The translations under genes and the position numbers were made by a program. From the NCBI RefSeq assembly GCF_016595415.1, contig NZ_JAENIO010000008.1, forward strand, positions 1 through 64,000: a DNA stretch of 64,000 bases, in the 5' to 3' direction. The notes under the pieces are model-generated. The model was given only the letters and a program-made list of their open reading frames with translations, was not told where the DNA came from and searched no databases. How positions within the stretch are numbered: position 1 is the stretch's first letter; every line of letters starts with the position of its first letter. Source of the DNA: Roseibacillus ishigakijimensis (GTDB lineage Bacteria > Verrucomicrobiota > Verrucomicrobiia > Verrucomicrobiales > Akkermansiaceae). This document shows, one piece after another, positions 34,433 to 42,957 of this stretch.

Positions 34433-35845
34433 ATGGCGCGGACATCGAAAGCGGAAAACTGGACTCTGGCGGATTTGGCTGACTTCGAGACTCTTCTCGC
34501 GGAGGAAGAGGCCTTGCAAGGGGCGCGGCGTATTTACCGGGATTCCGTAGCCCCGCATCTCTCGCGTGATTTGGACGAGGGCGAGCGCCGGAGACAGGGC
34601 TTGCGATTGTGGTTGGAAGCCAAACGGGAGGAGGTGCACACCGGGGAGCGGATTGAGTCCGGGCTTCGTCTGGCCGGGATGGTGGTGGTGGCGGGCGCGC
34701 TCTTGGCGGGGATGGGGCTCTCGCGGGGGGTGTTGCAGGAGATGCCTCTGGGCGAAGGGCGGGGCTACAATGTGTGGCTCTTCCTCGGGCTGGGCTTGGG
34801 ATTGCAATGGCTCTTCCTGCTTGGCGGCGGTCTCACCTGGCTTCTTCTCCGGAAGAAGAATCGTCTCAGTTGGAGCCAGGAGCTCTTGGCTCTGCTGGGC
34901 CGGAAGTTCGCGGGCAGCCGGGTAGGGCCGGTCTGGGCACGTTTGCAGAATATGCGCAGCGAGGGCTATGGCTCGGTGCTGGGGTGGCGTCTTGCCCGTC
35001 TGAGCCAGGTTGGGGCGGTGTGGTTCAACTTCGGCATTATCGTCAGTTTCCTCGCCTGCTTGCTTTTTCTCAAAGTGAATTTCTATTGGGAATCAACGTT
35101 GGCGAGCCTGAGCGAGAGCCAGTTGGTGGGCTTGACCCAAGGTCTGTCCCTTCCGTGGTCCTGGTTGGGGGAGCAGTGGCGGCCGGGTCCTTACGGGGTG
35201 GCGCAGACTCAATTGGAGGCGCTGGGTGAGAGTGGGGCGGGCGAGGCCGTCAATCGCGTCTGGATGCGTTTCTTCGTGCTTTCCCTGCTGGTCTGGGGTG
35301 TGCTTCCCCGTCTGATTTTGTCGTTTTATGCCCGTAGCCAGGAGAAGCAGGTGTTGGCAGCCCTGGATTTTCAGGAAAGCCGTCATCGCAATCTTTGGCG
35401 GGAGATGGCCAAGGTCGAGCGCGCGGTGGTGAAGACCAGCCAGGCCGATGGGGTGGTGCTGCTCGATGTCGGGGGAGCCGGTCTCCCGGTGGAGGCGGTG
35501 CGGCCCTTTTTACTCCAGCAAATGCGAGTCAATCCCGCCTCGGTGCACCAGACCGGGGTGCTGGATGCCACCAAGGAGAAAGCGGCCGAGGAGGCGATGC
35601 GCGAGGCTGAGCTGGGCGTGGTGCTGGCAGTGGAGGGATGGAGCCTCTCCGGGCCGCAGATGACGCGGAACTACGAAAAAGTGCGCGCCGTCATCGGGGA
35701 CAAGAAGCCCATCCGCTTTTTGGTCATTGGCACGGTGAAAGGGGAGCAGGTGACGGAGGCTGATGACACTGAGATGGCGGAGTGGATCAAGTTCGTCGAC
35801 GGGCTGCGTGATCCGGCGGTGGAGGTCGTCAAGTTCGAGGTTTGA
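34433..35845 (+). CDS. DUF2868 family membrane protein
   Basis: A 470-residue protein with four hydrophobic segments (about 80-100, 115-140, 195-215 and 285-305), an N-terminal polar region with TLADLADFETLLAEEEAL, and a C-terminal cytosolic domain that ends ...FVDGLRDPAVEVVKFEV. This matches my memory of DUF2868, usually paired with a DUF3482 GTPase gene in proteobacteria. No GTPase gene follows here, and the C-terminal domain (about 330-470) contains VVLLDVGGAGLPVEAVRPF, so it may work alone. The ATG at 34433 is chosen over a TTG two codons upstream. Confidence 0.7.
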   Translation: MARTSKAENWTLADLADFETLLAEEEALQGARRIYRDSVAPHLSRDLDEGERRRQGLRLWLEAKREEVHTGERIESGLRLAGMVVVAGALLAGMGLSRGVLQEMPLGEGRGYNVWLFLGLGLGLQWLFLLGGGLTWLLLRKKNRLSWSQELLALLGRKFAGSRVGPVWARLQNMRSEGYGSVLGWRLARLSQVGAVWFNFGIIVSFLACLLFLKVNFYWESTLASLSESQLVGLTQGLSLPWSWLGEQWRPGPYGVAQTQLEALGESGAGEAVNRVWMRFFVLSLLVWGVLPRLILSFYARSQEKQVLAALDFQESRHRNLWREMAKVERAVVKTSQADGVVLLDVGGAGLPVEAVRPFLLQQMRVNPASVHQTGVLDATKEKAAEEAMREAELGVVLAVEGWSLSGPQMTRNYEKVRAVIGDKKPIRFLVIGTVKGEQVTEADDTEMAEWIKFVDGLRDPAVEVVKFEV

Positions 35846-36011
35846 GAGCGCCGGGGCGAGAATTCCCGCTCTTGGAATGGCCATTTGGCTTGCATGATGA
35901 ACCCGTGGGGTTCAGAACGGCGCTGCTCCATACGGACGCGTTCTGACAAGCAGGCGACTCCCCGGCTGGAGTTGAACCCTTAGTGGCCTTTTATCGGGCA
36001 AACGGCAGAAC
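35846..36011. other. Gene-free leader before the aminotransferase gene
   Basis: The 166 bases hold no gene. GAGCG at 35847 and CGCTC at 35867 could form a short stem after the preceding gene. A stretch near 35955-35985 looks superficially like a tRNA T arm on the minus strand but does not pair. I see no clear promoter or riboswitch. Confidence 0.35.
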
Positions 36012-37181
36012 ATGGATAGTCTTTCAAATCGAGTGCAGGCGGTCACCCCATCGGTGACTTTGGCGGTGACCAATCAGGCGAAGGCCTTGCGGGCCCAGGG
36101 AGAAGAGGTTTACGGACTCGCTGGTGGCGAGCCCGATATGGATACTCCGGACCACATCAAAGAAGCGGCCATCAAGGCCCTGCAAGACGGCAAGACCAAA
36201 TACACTCCTGCCGCCGGCCTCCCCGAGCTGCGCGAAGGCATTGCCAAGAAGTTGCTCGACGACAATCAAATCGAGGTGGAGAGCAAAGGCGTCTGCGTGA
36301 CCAGTGGGGGCAAGCAAGCGTGCTACAATGCCATTCTGGCCGTGGTGGAAGAAGGGGACGAGGTCATCATCCCTTCCCCCTACTGGGTGAGCTACCCCGA
36401 GATGGTGCGCCTCGCGGGTGGCGTGCCGGTGATGATCGAGACCACGGCTGAGAACGGCTGGAAGATCACTCCCGAGCAATTCGAGGCGGCCATGACTCCG
36501 GCCACCAAGATGATCATTCTCAATTCGCCCGGCAACCCCACTGGCACCATGTATACTCCTGAGGAGCTGGCAGCTTTGGGCGAAGTAGCGAGCTACGAGG
36601 ACATCATCATCATGTCCGACGAGATTTACGAAAAGCTCATCTACGGCGACAAGAAGCACGTTTCCATCGCTTCCATCAGCGAGGAGCTGGCCCAATTGAC
36701 CGTAGTGGTGGGAGGCTTTTCCAAGGCCTATTCCATGACCGGCTGGCGTCTCGGCTACACGGCCACTGCCAATGCCGCTATCGCCCAGGCTCTTTCCAAG
36801 ATTCAGGGCCACACCTCGTCCAATGCCACCACTTTCGCCCAATACGGCGCCCTCGCCGCTCTCGAAGGTCCCCAGGATTTCATCGAGGACATGAAGCAGG
36901 AATACGATGTCCGTCGCCAGTTCGTGGCCGGACGCCTGAAATCGATCCCGAATGTTTCCTTCGTGGAGCCGGAGGGCGCTTTCTACTACTTCGTGGACTG
37001 CACCGACATGGGGCTCAAGTCCCAGAATCTCTGCGACAAATTGCTCAATCGCTACAAGGTCGCCATGGTGCCGGGCATCGCCTTCGGTCACGATGCCTCC
37101 GTGCGTCTGAGCTACTGCACCACCCTCGACGTCATTGCCGAGGGCTTGAGCCGCTTCGAGGAGTTTTGCGATAGCCACTAA
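36012..37181 (+). CDS. Class I pyridoxal-phosphate aminotransferase (aspartate type)
   Basis: The 389-residue protein is a fold-type I aminotransferase of the bacterial aspartate aminotransferase Ib subgroup. Features include YGLAGGEPDMDTPDHIKEAA near the N-terminus, SGGKQACYNA, NSPGNPTG with the cofactor-binding asparagine, SDEIYEKLIY with the aspartate that contacts the pyridine nitrogen, and the Schiff-base lysine in GGFSKAYSMTGWRLGY. The likely reaction is transamination of aspartate, possibly also of prephenate or glutamate. It precedes cysQ by 12 bp and may share its message. Confidence 0.92.
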   Translation: MDSLSNRVQAVTPSVTLAVTNQAKALRAQGEEVYGLAGGEPDMDTPDHIKEAAIKALQDGKTKYTPAAGLPELREGIAKKLLDDNQIEVESKGVCVTSGGKQACYNAILAVVEEGDEVIIPSPYWVSYPEMVRLAGGVPVMIETTAENGWKITPEQFEAAMTPATKMIILNSPGNPTGTMYTPEELAALGEVASYEDIIIMSDEIYEKLIYGDKKHVSIASISEELAQLTVVVGGFSKAYSMTGWRLGYTATANAAIAQALSKIQGHTSSNATTFAQYGALAALEGPQDFIEDMKQEYDVRRQFVAGRLKSIPNVSFVEPEGAFYYFVDCTDMGLKSQNLCDKLLNRYKVAMVPGIAFGHDASVRLSYCTTLDVIAEGLSRFEEFCDSH

Positions 37182-37193
37182 ATTTCAAGAGCG

Positions 37194-37976
37194 ATGATTA
37201 AGACAGCCTACGGTATCGATGTGCCGGCTCTGCTCGCGGCGACCAAACGCGCGGGAGAAGTGATCCTCGAGGTGTATGCCCGCGACTTTGAAGTGGAATA
37301 CAAGGGAGACGACTCCCCGCTCACTGAGGCCGACCAGAAAGGCAATGCGGTCCTGATGGAATTTCTCCGTGGGGCCCACCCGGAGATTCCCATCATTTCC
37401 GAGGAAAACAAAACCGTTGACTACGAGGAACGTCGTCACTGGGAGCGGTTCTGGCTGGTCGATCCGCTGGACGGCACCAAGGAGTTCATCAAAAAGAATG
37501 GTGAGTTCACGGTCAATGTCGCCCTCATCGAAAAAGGCGTGCCCGTGTTGGGGGTGGTTTACCGGCCCACCACCGGCACCTTCCACCTTGGGGTGGTGGG
37601 AGAAGGAGCTTGGCGCATCACCGGAGAAGAGGAAGTTCAGCTCCAGTCCCAGCCGCATTACCAGACTTTGGAAAAAGTGCGGGTGGTGGCCAGCCGTTCT
37701 CATCTCACTCCCGAAGTCGAGCAGTTCGTGGCTGACCTCAAGGCTGCGGGCAAAGAGGTGGAATTCCTGTCTGCCGGGAGCTCGCTGAAGCTCTGCCTCG
37801 TCGCCGAGGGAGAGGCCGATGTCTATCCGCGCTTCGGCCCCACCATGGAATGGGACACCGGAGCAGCCCACGCCGTCGCTCTGGCTGCGGGCCGTCAGGT
37901 CAATAGCCGCGAGACGGGAGAGGCCTTGGCTTACAATAAGGAAAATTTGCTCAATCCTTATTTCCTCGTGGAGTAA
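37194..37976 (+). CDS. cysQ: 3'(2'),5'-bisphosphate nucleotidase CysQ
   Basis: CysQ removes phosphate from adenosine 3',5'-bisphosphate, the by-product of sulfate assimilation. The 260-residue protein has the inositol-monophosphatase fold and its metal-binding motifs: ISEEN, DPLDGTKEFIKKNGEFTVN and GPTMEWDTGAAHAVA. The length matches CysQ. It lies between the aminotransferase gene and the glycerate kinase gene on one strand with short gaps, but no sulfate-reduction gene is near. Confidence 0.94.
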   Translation: MIKTAYGIDVPALLAATKRAGEVILEVYARDFEVEYKGDDSPLTEADQKGNAVLMEFLRGAHPEIPIISEENKTVDYEERRHWERFWLVDPLDGTKEFIKKNGEFTVNVALIEKGVPVLGVVYRPTTGTFHLGVVGEGAWRITGEEEVQLQSQPHYQTLEKVRVVASRSHLTPEVEQFVADLKAAGKEVEFLSAGSSLKLCLVAEGEADVYPRFGPTMEWDTGAAHAVALAAGRQVNSRETGEALAYNKENLLNPYFLVE

Positions 37977-37995
37977 TTTCTGCAATGAGTGGGCC

Positions 37996-39090
37996 ATGAA
38001 CGTGCTCATCGCTTGCGACAAATTCAAAGGGTCACTCTCCGCGCGGGAAGTGGCCCTTGCTATTGAAAAAGGCCTTGGCTCCGGCTTTCACGTCGAGCTC
38101 TGCCCCATTGCCGATGGCGGGGAGGGCTTTGTCGAAGCCATGCTCTCGGCCCTTGGGGGAGAGTTCCGCCAGTGTGAGGCCTCCGACGCCCTCGGGCGTG
38201 CGGTGTCGGCGCGTTATGGTTTGTGCGGGAAAACGGCTTTTATCGAAATGGCGGAAGCCTCCGGCCTCTGGCGGATCGGGGAGGAAGAACGGGACGTCCT
38301 GGCCGCCTCCACTTATGGCACGGGAGAGATGATGCGCGATGCCATGGCCCAGGGCGCGGAAAAGATTTTGCTCGGAGTGGGGGGGAGTGCCACGAATGAC
38401 GGTGGGGCCGGCATGGCTGCCGCCCTCGGTTGGCGCTTCCTCGATGAAGAGGGTGAGGAACTGGCGGTCAATCCCCGCGCTCTCGCGGACCTGGCGTTCC
38501 TGGATGGCTCCGCTGTGCCACCCTTGCCCCGCATTGAGGTCGCCTGTGATGTGGAAAATCCCCTCCTCGGCACCCGGGGTGCGACCGCTATTTTCGGTCC
38601 CCAGAAGGGAGCAGGACCGGCGGAACGCGAGTATTTGGAAGAGTATCTCGCCCATCTCTCCGCAGTCAGTGACGGGGAGCATCTGGCGGCCGTTCCGGGA
38701 GCGGGTGCGGCCGGGGGCTTGGCCTGGGGTCTGATGAAATTTGCGCAGGCGACCCTGCGGCCGGGCTTCGATATCGTGGCCGACGCGGTGGATCTCTCCG
38801 CCCGAATCGCCCGCGCCGATTTGGTCATCACCGGTGAAGGGTCGCTGGACGCGCAATCTTTGGAGGGCAAGGGACCCATCGGAGTCATTCGCCTCGCCCG
38901 TGAGCAAGGAAAGAAAACCGCCGCCATCGCGGGGCAGATTGCCCCCGAAGTGCGGGCCAGCGGGCTCCTCGATTATGGTTATGCCCTAGCTGATACCGGC
39001 TTGCCGCTTGCAGAATTGATCCAAAACGCCGCCTCGCTTGTGGAAGCGGAGGCGGCGCGTATGGGGGTCGCTGTCGTTGGGAAATCTTAG
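37996..39090 (+). CDS. Glycerate kinase (GlxK family)
   Basis: The 364-residue product starts MNVLIACDKFKGSLSAREVA and contains PIADGGEGF, LLGVGGSATNDGGAGMAAALG, PQKGA and VITGEGSLDAQSLEGKGPIGV, all landmarks of the glycerate kinase family that phosphorylates D-glycerate, usually to 2-phosphoglycerate. The start is the ATG at 37996, 20 bp after cysQ; the longer open frame overlaps cysQ. It converges with the first VPEP protease gene, with six bases between the stop codons. Confidence 0.94.
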   Translation: MNVLIACDKFKGSLSAREVALAIEKGLGSGFHVELCPIADGGEGFVEAMLSALGGEFRQCEASDALGRAVSARYGLCGKTAFIEMAEASGLWRIGEEERDVLAASTYGTGEMMRDAMAQGAEKILLGVGGSATNDGGAGMAAALGWRFLDEEGEELAVNPRALADLAFLDGSAVPPLPRIEVACDVENPLLGTRGATAIFGPQKGAGPAEREYLEEYLAHLSAVSDGEHLAAVPGAGAAGGLAWGLMKFAQATLRPGFDIVADAVDLSARIARADLVITGEGSLDAQSLEGKGPIGVIRLAREQGKKTAAIAGQIAPEVRASGLLDYGYALADTGLPLAELIQNAASLVEAEAARMGVAVVGKS

Positions 39091-39096
39091 GCCCTC

Positions 39097-39939
39097 TTAG
39101 CGGCGGCGGCGTAGAAGTGTCGCAGTGGCGAGGAAGGTCAGGACTGCCGTCCCGGGTTCGGGCACCGTATTGGCGTCGATGATGCTCTGAATCGCCGCTT
39201 GTTCTTGGCTGAGCACAGTGAATCCGCTGACGTCGGTGCCTCCGACTGTTCCGACGAACCAGTTGGTTCCATTGAGGATCAGCTCACCTGTGAGGCCGTC
39301 TTCCACGAAAAGCGGCCCTCCTGAGTCTCCAGTTTGCACAAGGGATTCGTGCTCCACGTAGGGAGGGAGCGGTCCGTTGTCATAATTGGCAATGAGGGCG
39401 TCGCCGCTTGCTCCGGATACCGCCTGGCCAGAGAGGACGCTGGTGAGGATATTGCGACCGACTTTCATATTGTCGGAAGAACGATCGCTGGAGGGATTGA
39501 GTCCGAAGAGGTAGGCATTGGAGCCAAGGTTGGGGCTACTAGCGATGGAGTAGGAGGTGTAGCCAGCCGGAACGGGGCTCTCCAATATTCCGGCCCATAT
39601 GTCGGTGTCGCCGATGCGTTGACCACTGGCGACATCGATCGTGATCGAGCTTCCCAGCGGATCGTTGCTGGCAAAAAAGGTCACGGAGGCGTTGATGCCG
39701 GGATGAAAGTGGTTGGCGCTGAGAAAAACATTCTCGCTTACCAAGGTAGCCCACCGGCCATCCGAGGAACGACCCACTCCGCTGAGATCGAAGCCGCCCA
39801 TGATGAAACCGGCATCGTTGGCGAAGCGGTCATTGCTCGCTGCCGTATAATCGTCTATCTGGATAGCGGCTAGGGGGAGGCTGGAAAGGGTGAGGCTGGA
39901 AAGGGTGAGGGTCAGGATGAGGCGAGGTGTGGATTTCAT
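39097..39939 (-). CDS. Secreted trypsin-like serine protease with PEP-CTERM (VPEP) tail, copy 1
   Basis: The 280-residue precursor has a signal peptide with a duplicated LTLSS element, then a chymotrypsin-fold domain with the probable triad His in LSANHFHP, Asp in IGDTDIWAG and Ser in QTGDSGGPLF. It ends with VPEPGTAVLTFLATATLLRR plus Arg: the VPEP motif, a hydrophobic helix and a basic tail, the signal for exosortase-dependent sorting to the surface. The ATG at 39939 is preferred over the TTG at 39948. It is a paralogue of the next gene. No exosortase gene is in this window. Confidence 0.88.
   Translation of the reverse strand: MKSTPRLILTLTLSSLTLSSLPLAAIQIDDYTAASNDRFANDAGFIMGGFDLSGVGRSSDGRWATLVSENVFLSANHFHPGINASVTFFASNDPLGSSITIDVASGQRIGDTDIWAGILESPVPAGYTSYSIASSPNLGSNAYLFGLNPSSDRSSDNMKVGRNILTSVLSGQAVSGASGDALIANYDNGPLPPYVEHESLVQTGDSGGPLFVEDGLTGELILNGTNWFVGTVGGTDVSGFTVLSQEQAAIQSIIDANTVPEPGTAVLTFLATATLLRRRR
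39879..39908. repeat. Two in-frame 15-bp tandem repeats in the signal peptide of protease copy 1
   Basis: GGCTGGAAAGGGTGA occurs twice head to tail and encodes the doubled Leu/Ser/Thr segment of the signal peptide. Loss or gain of a unit keeps the frame and only changes the length of the hydrophobic core. Confidence 0.85.
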
Positions 39940-40282
39940 GGGTATCAAGTGATATGGGGCAATCTTGCGGGCGGAAATGATTTGTTTGAAAGTCAGTTTG
40001 GTCTTTTGGGGTGGTCGGATCTGCTTGGAGAAGAGTTGGGTAGAATCTTTTCGCCCTTAGTTGCATGGCTTCGTGATCCGCTACCTACTGTGCCGTGATT
40101 CAGCAGGAACTTGCGGAGCTTTACCCGGAGTAGCCCACCGAATCTCCATTTTCCTTGGGTCACTGATGATTGGGGTTCCGTCGATTTCATCGGGAGAGGT
40201 AGGGAAATGGTGCTCATTGGGTTTTTCTACTATATTCAAAGTAATTCTTACAAGGTATTTCTTATTTTTGCTTATAAAAATT
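39940..40282. other. Gene-free region between the two VPEP protease genes
   Basis: The 343 bases contain no supported gene. The part near 40220-40290 is AT-rich and holds a TATAGT on the minus strand (40229-40234), the same -10 form as the promoter of copy 2, but without a good -35 box and 290 bp from the copy 1 start. The short frames here lack homology to anything I know. The region could carry a long leader for copy 1. Confidence 0.4.
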
Positions 40283-41170
40283 TCATTTACGGACCCGAAA
40301 AGAGAGAGCCATCCCCACAGCGCTGCAAAGAAGAAAGGCTGAGCTGGGCTCGGGGACATTGAGTCCGGTGCTGGAACTTCCCAAGAGTCCGTTGGTGAGC
40401 GGAGGGGAGGAAGCTCGGTTGTCTTCAACGATACGCAGAATCTCTCTTTCGTAATCACTGAGCTTGGTGGCGGCGGAGAACTCGCCCACGGCGAAGAAGC
40501 TCCCTTTCAGCCAGTTGGTTCCCGCTAGGGTCAATTCTCCGCTGATGGGGTCTTGTAGGAAAAGAGGTGCGCCAGAATCGCCGTTTTGTACGAGAGCTTC
40601 ATGGGCAAGAGCATTGGCTCCCTTGTCGTAAATGGAATAGAGGGCGTTTCCTTCGGAACCAGCGCCATTCATTTTCAGGCTGCCAGAGAGTGAGTTTTCT
40701 CCGACCGCAACGTCGGTGAGAGAAGGAAGTTTGGAAGGCGAGCGCCCAAGGAGATAGGTAGTTTCTCCAGCAAAGGGCTCACTTGCGATGGTGTAGGTCG
40801 CATAGTCTGAAGGAGCCGAACTCTCAAGAATACCGACCCAGACGTCGGAATTCCCGATGCGCTGGCCATCCGTTACCGGGATGGTGACCGTTTGGCCGTT
40901 CGCGTTGTTGGAGGCATGAAAGGTGACCGTTTGGCCGATGGCGGGATGGTAGTGGTTGGAGCTTACAAAAACGTTGCTGCTCACAAGGGTGGCCCAAGTG
41001 TTGTTGGTGGCGCGTCCCACTCCGGAGAGATCGCTTTCTGCCAGAACAAAAGGGTCTCTGTTGGCAAAGCGGTTGTTCGTGCTGTGGGAAAAGTTCTGCA
41101 CCGTTAAAGCCGAGAGGGGAGTTGCGGCTAACAGGAAAAGGATTGCGGGGTTTTTGAAGAAGGTAGACAT
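40283..41170 (-). CDS. Secreted trypsin-like serine protease with PEP-CTERM (VPEP) tail, copy 2
   Basis: The 295-residue precursor parallels copy 1 throughout: signal peptide (ILFLLAATPLSAL), His in VSSNHYHP, Asp in IGNSDVWVG, Ser in QNGDSGAPLF, then a C-terminal VPEPSSAFLLCSAVGMALS helix and the basic tail FRVRK. It has a 20-residue serine-rich linker before VPEP that copy 1 lacks. The GDSGAP variant keeps the nucleophile but has Ala in place of the second Gly. A sigma-70-type promoter lies about 37 bp upstream. Head-to-tail order suggests a local duplication. Confidence 0.88.
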   Translation of the reverse strand: MSTFFKNPAILFLLAATPLSALTVQNFSHSTNNRFANRDPFVLAESDLSGVGRATNNTWATLVSSNVFVSSNHYHPAIGQTVTFHASNNANGQTVTIPVTDGQRIGNSDVWVGILESSAPSDYATYTIASEPFAGETTYLLGRSPSKLPSLTDVAVGENSLSGSLKMNGAGSEGNALYSIYDKGANALAHEALVQNGDSGAPLFLQDPISGELTLAGTNWLKGSFFAVGEFSAATKLSDYEREILRIVEDNRASSPPLTNGLLGSSSTGLNVPEPSSAFLLCSAVGMALSFRVRK

Positions 41171-41206
41171 AATTTTTATAGTTCTCTGGGGGTTTTGGTG
41201 AGGCGG

Positions 41207-41235
41207 ACTATATTGAGAGGATGGATTATTGTCTA
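41207..41235 (-). promoter_or_regulatory. Promoter of VPEP protease copy 2
   Basis: On the minus strand TAGACA (41230-41235) and TATAGT (41207-41212) are separated by exactly 17 bp. Transcription would start near 41200, giving a leader of about 30 nt. Confidence 0.65.
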
Positions 41236-41331
41236 CATGTTTTTTGGTCTTTTTTATTAAAAAGAATCCTGAAAATTGTTTATCGTTTGTTTTGAATTGC
41301 TTTCGCGGAAAGAAAAATGGAGGGAGAGCAC

Positions 41332-41358
41332 AAAAAAAGAGCCCCGGGAAGGGGCTCT
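41332..41358 (-). terminator. Intrinsic terminator of the EF-hand gene
   Basis: On the minus strand AGAGCCCC pairs with GGGGCTCT over 8 bp around a 5-nt loop, followed by seven T. It lies 42 bp past the stop codon of the EF-hand gene. Confidence 0.9.
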
Positions 41359-41400
41359 GCGGAATGGGGGGCTTGTGGGGAACTTTCTTAGCGGAGAGTG

Positions 41401-41865
41401 TTAGTCTTGCTCCTTGCGGGGGCCGCGACCTTCACCGCCTTTGCCTTCGCCGCGAGGAGCCCGGCCTTCCCGGCCTTCTCCACGACCCCGGGGGGGCGCT
41501 GCTTTGCGAGCCTCTTCTTTTTCGGCGTCGCTCAGTTCACCGTCTCCGTCTTTGTCGAAGCGGGCCAGCATGGCCGCTTTCCGCTCTTCCTGACTCAGCT
41601 TGCCGTCTTTGTCGGTATCGAATTTCTCGAGCATTTCGGCGCGACGTTTTTCGAATTCCGCGCGGCGGGCTTCGCGGGCAGCCTTGCGCTCCTCTTCGTT
41701 GAGTTTTCCGTCGCCATCGGTGTCGAATTTGGCGATCACTTCGGCAGGGAGTTCCCGGGGGGCACGGTCGCCACGGGGGCCGCGGCGTTCTTTTTCAGTT
41801 TCCTCTTGAGCTTGCAGGGCGAAGGGAATGAGAGCCAGGGAGGCGATCAGGATAGTTTTTTTCAT
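41401..41865 (-). CDS. Secreted EF-hand calcium-binding protein
   Basis: The 154-residue product starts with a signal peptide (MKKTILIASLALIPFALQA) and then carries three EF-hand loops: DTDGDGKLNEEE, DTDKDGKLSQEE and DKDGDGELSDAE, separated by Lys/Arg/Glu-rich helices, and a Gly/Arg/Pro-rich tail. Such proteins bind calcium in the periplasm or outside the cell; the partner is unknown. The ATG at 41865 is chosen because the signal peptide begins there, although an in-frame ATG exists at 41892. The gene has its own terminator. Confidence 0.88.
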   Translation of the reverse strand: MKKTILIASLALIPFALQAQEETEKERRGPRGDRAPRELPAEVIAKFDTDGDGKLNEEERKAAREARRAEFEKRRAEMLEKFDTDKDGKLSQEERKAAMLARFDKDGDGELSDAEKEEARKAAPPRGRGEGREGRAPRGEGKGGEGRGPRKEQD

Positions 41866-42072
41866 AGATAATTCGGGTTGAGAGTTTTTCACTCGGAACG
41901 TTTGCCGTTCGAGACATCAAACCGGACCCTCGGGGGAAAGTTGCAAAGGTGGTGATTTTTTTCCCTGAGGGCTGGGAGGGGAGGGAAAAATGGAGAGCGA
42001 AAAGCAGAGAAGTGGATTCCGTCACGCTTTGGCGTTGCGGGGTGGCCTTGGGTAAGGTGGACTGGGGTTGAG

Positions 42073-42957
42073 GTGTCTGACGATAAGAAAAAAGAAACCA
42101 AGGGTCGCGTTTTCGGCGCACGCTTAATGAGCACGCTGGTCATTTGGGCGGCGGTGATTGCCGTTTTCGTGAGTGCCAATGCCATGGCTGTAGGCGTGGC
42201 TATTGCCTTGTTGGCAGTGCTCGGTCTCTTGGAATGGCGCAAACTTTGGAAAGGGCACGCCGATGACTGGTGCCTGTGGTGGATGATTCTCGTCGGAGCG
42301 GGCTACTTGGGCTGGTGGGTTTACTCGCTGGGCAGCAATGAGCATGTCGCCGAGGATGCGGAGTGGATAGCGATTCTGCTCGTGGTGATGGGGAGCTTCG
42401 GGGTGCGGTTTCGTCGACCTATTGAGGGAAGCGAGGCTATTGTCTCGGTTTCGGTGGCGGTGCTGGGCCTGATTTTTCTGGGTCTCATGTTTGGGGGCGG
42501 GTTGATGCGTTTGGCAAATTCGGGACCGGAGACCGCGCGGCAGGGTCAGTGGTTCATGCTGATGGTGATCGCGGCCACCAAGTTCACCGATATGGGCGCC
42601 TATGCGGTGGGCAGTCTGGTCGGCAAGACCAAGATGATAGCCCACATCAGTCCCGGTAAAACTTGGGAAGGATTTCTCGGTGCCCTCGTCGTCTCGCAGG
42701 CCGGCATTTGGCTGGTGCGCTGGGCCGGGGCGGAGCACTTGACCTGGCTGCCGGGCGGGTGGGTGCTGGCTCTCCTCGGCCTTGTCATTGCGCTGGGTGC
42801 GGTGGCGGGAGATTTGGCAGAGTCTCTCCTCAAGCGTAGCCTCGCGGCCAAGGATTCCGGGCACGTGCTCCCCGGAATCGGCGGCGTGCTCGATTTGATC
42901 GACAGCATTGCTTTCACCGGTCCGCTGGCGTGGTTTTTCCTCAAACTGGTTTCCTGA
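42073..42957 (+). CDS. cdsA: Phosphatidate cytidylyltransferase
   Basis: CdsA makes CDP-diacylglycerol from phosphatidate and CTP in the inner membrane, the entry to phospholipid synthesis. The 294-residue product has about eight membrane helices and the family signature near the C-terminus, with LKRSLAAKDSGHVLPGIGG followed by VLDLIDS. ISPGKTWEG precedes it. A GTG at 42073 is the most plausible start, because homology begins with the polar N-terminus; an ATG at 42127 would cut into the first helix. The TGA stop is immediately followed by the ATG of dxr. Confidence 0.94.
   Translation: MSDDKKKETKGRVFGARLMSTLVIWAAVIAVFVSANAMAVGVAIALLAVLGLLEWRKLWKGHADDWCLWWMILVGAGYLGWWVYSLGSNEHVAEDAEWIAILLVVMGSFGVRFRRPIEGSEAIVSVSVAVLGLIFLGLMFGGGLMRLANSGPETARQGQWFMLMVIAATKFTDMGAYAVGSLVGKTKMIAHISPGKTWEGFLGALVVSQAGIWLVRWAGAEHLTWLPGGWVLALLGLVIALGAVAGDLAESLLKRSLAAKDSGHVLPGIGGVLDLIDSIAFTGPLAWFFLKLVS

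Noticed and set aside
35955-35985. tRNA T arm on the minus strand before the aminotransferase gene
   Set aside because: A GGGTTCAACTCC stretch resembles a T loop but its flanks do not pair and no acceptor or anticodon arm fits.
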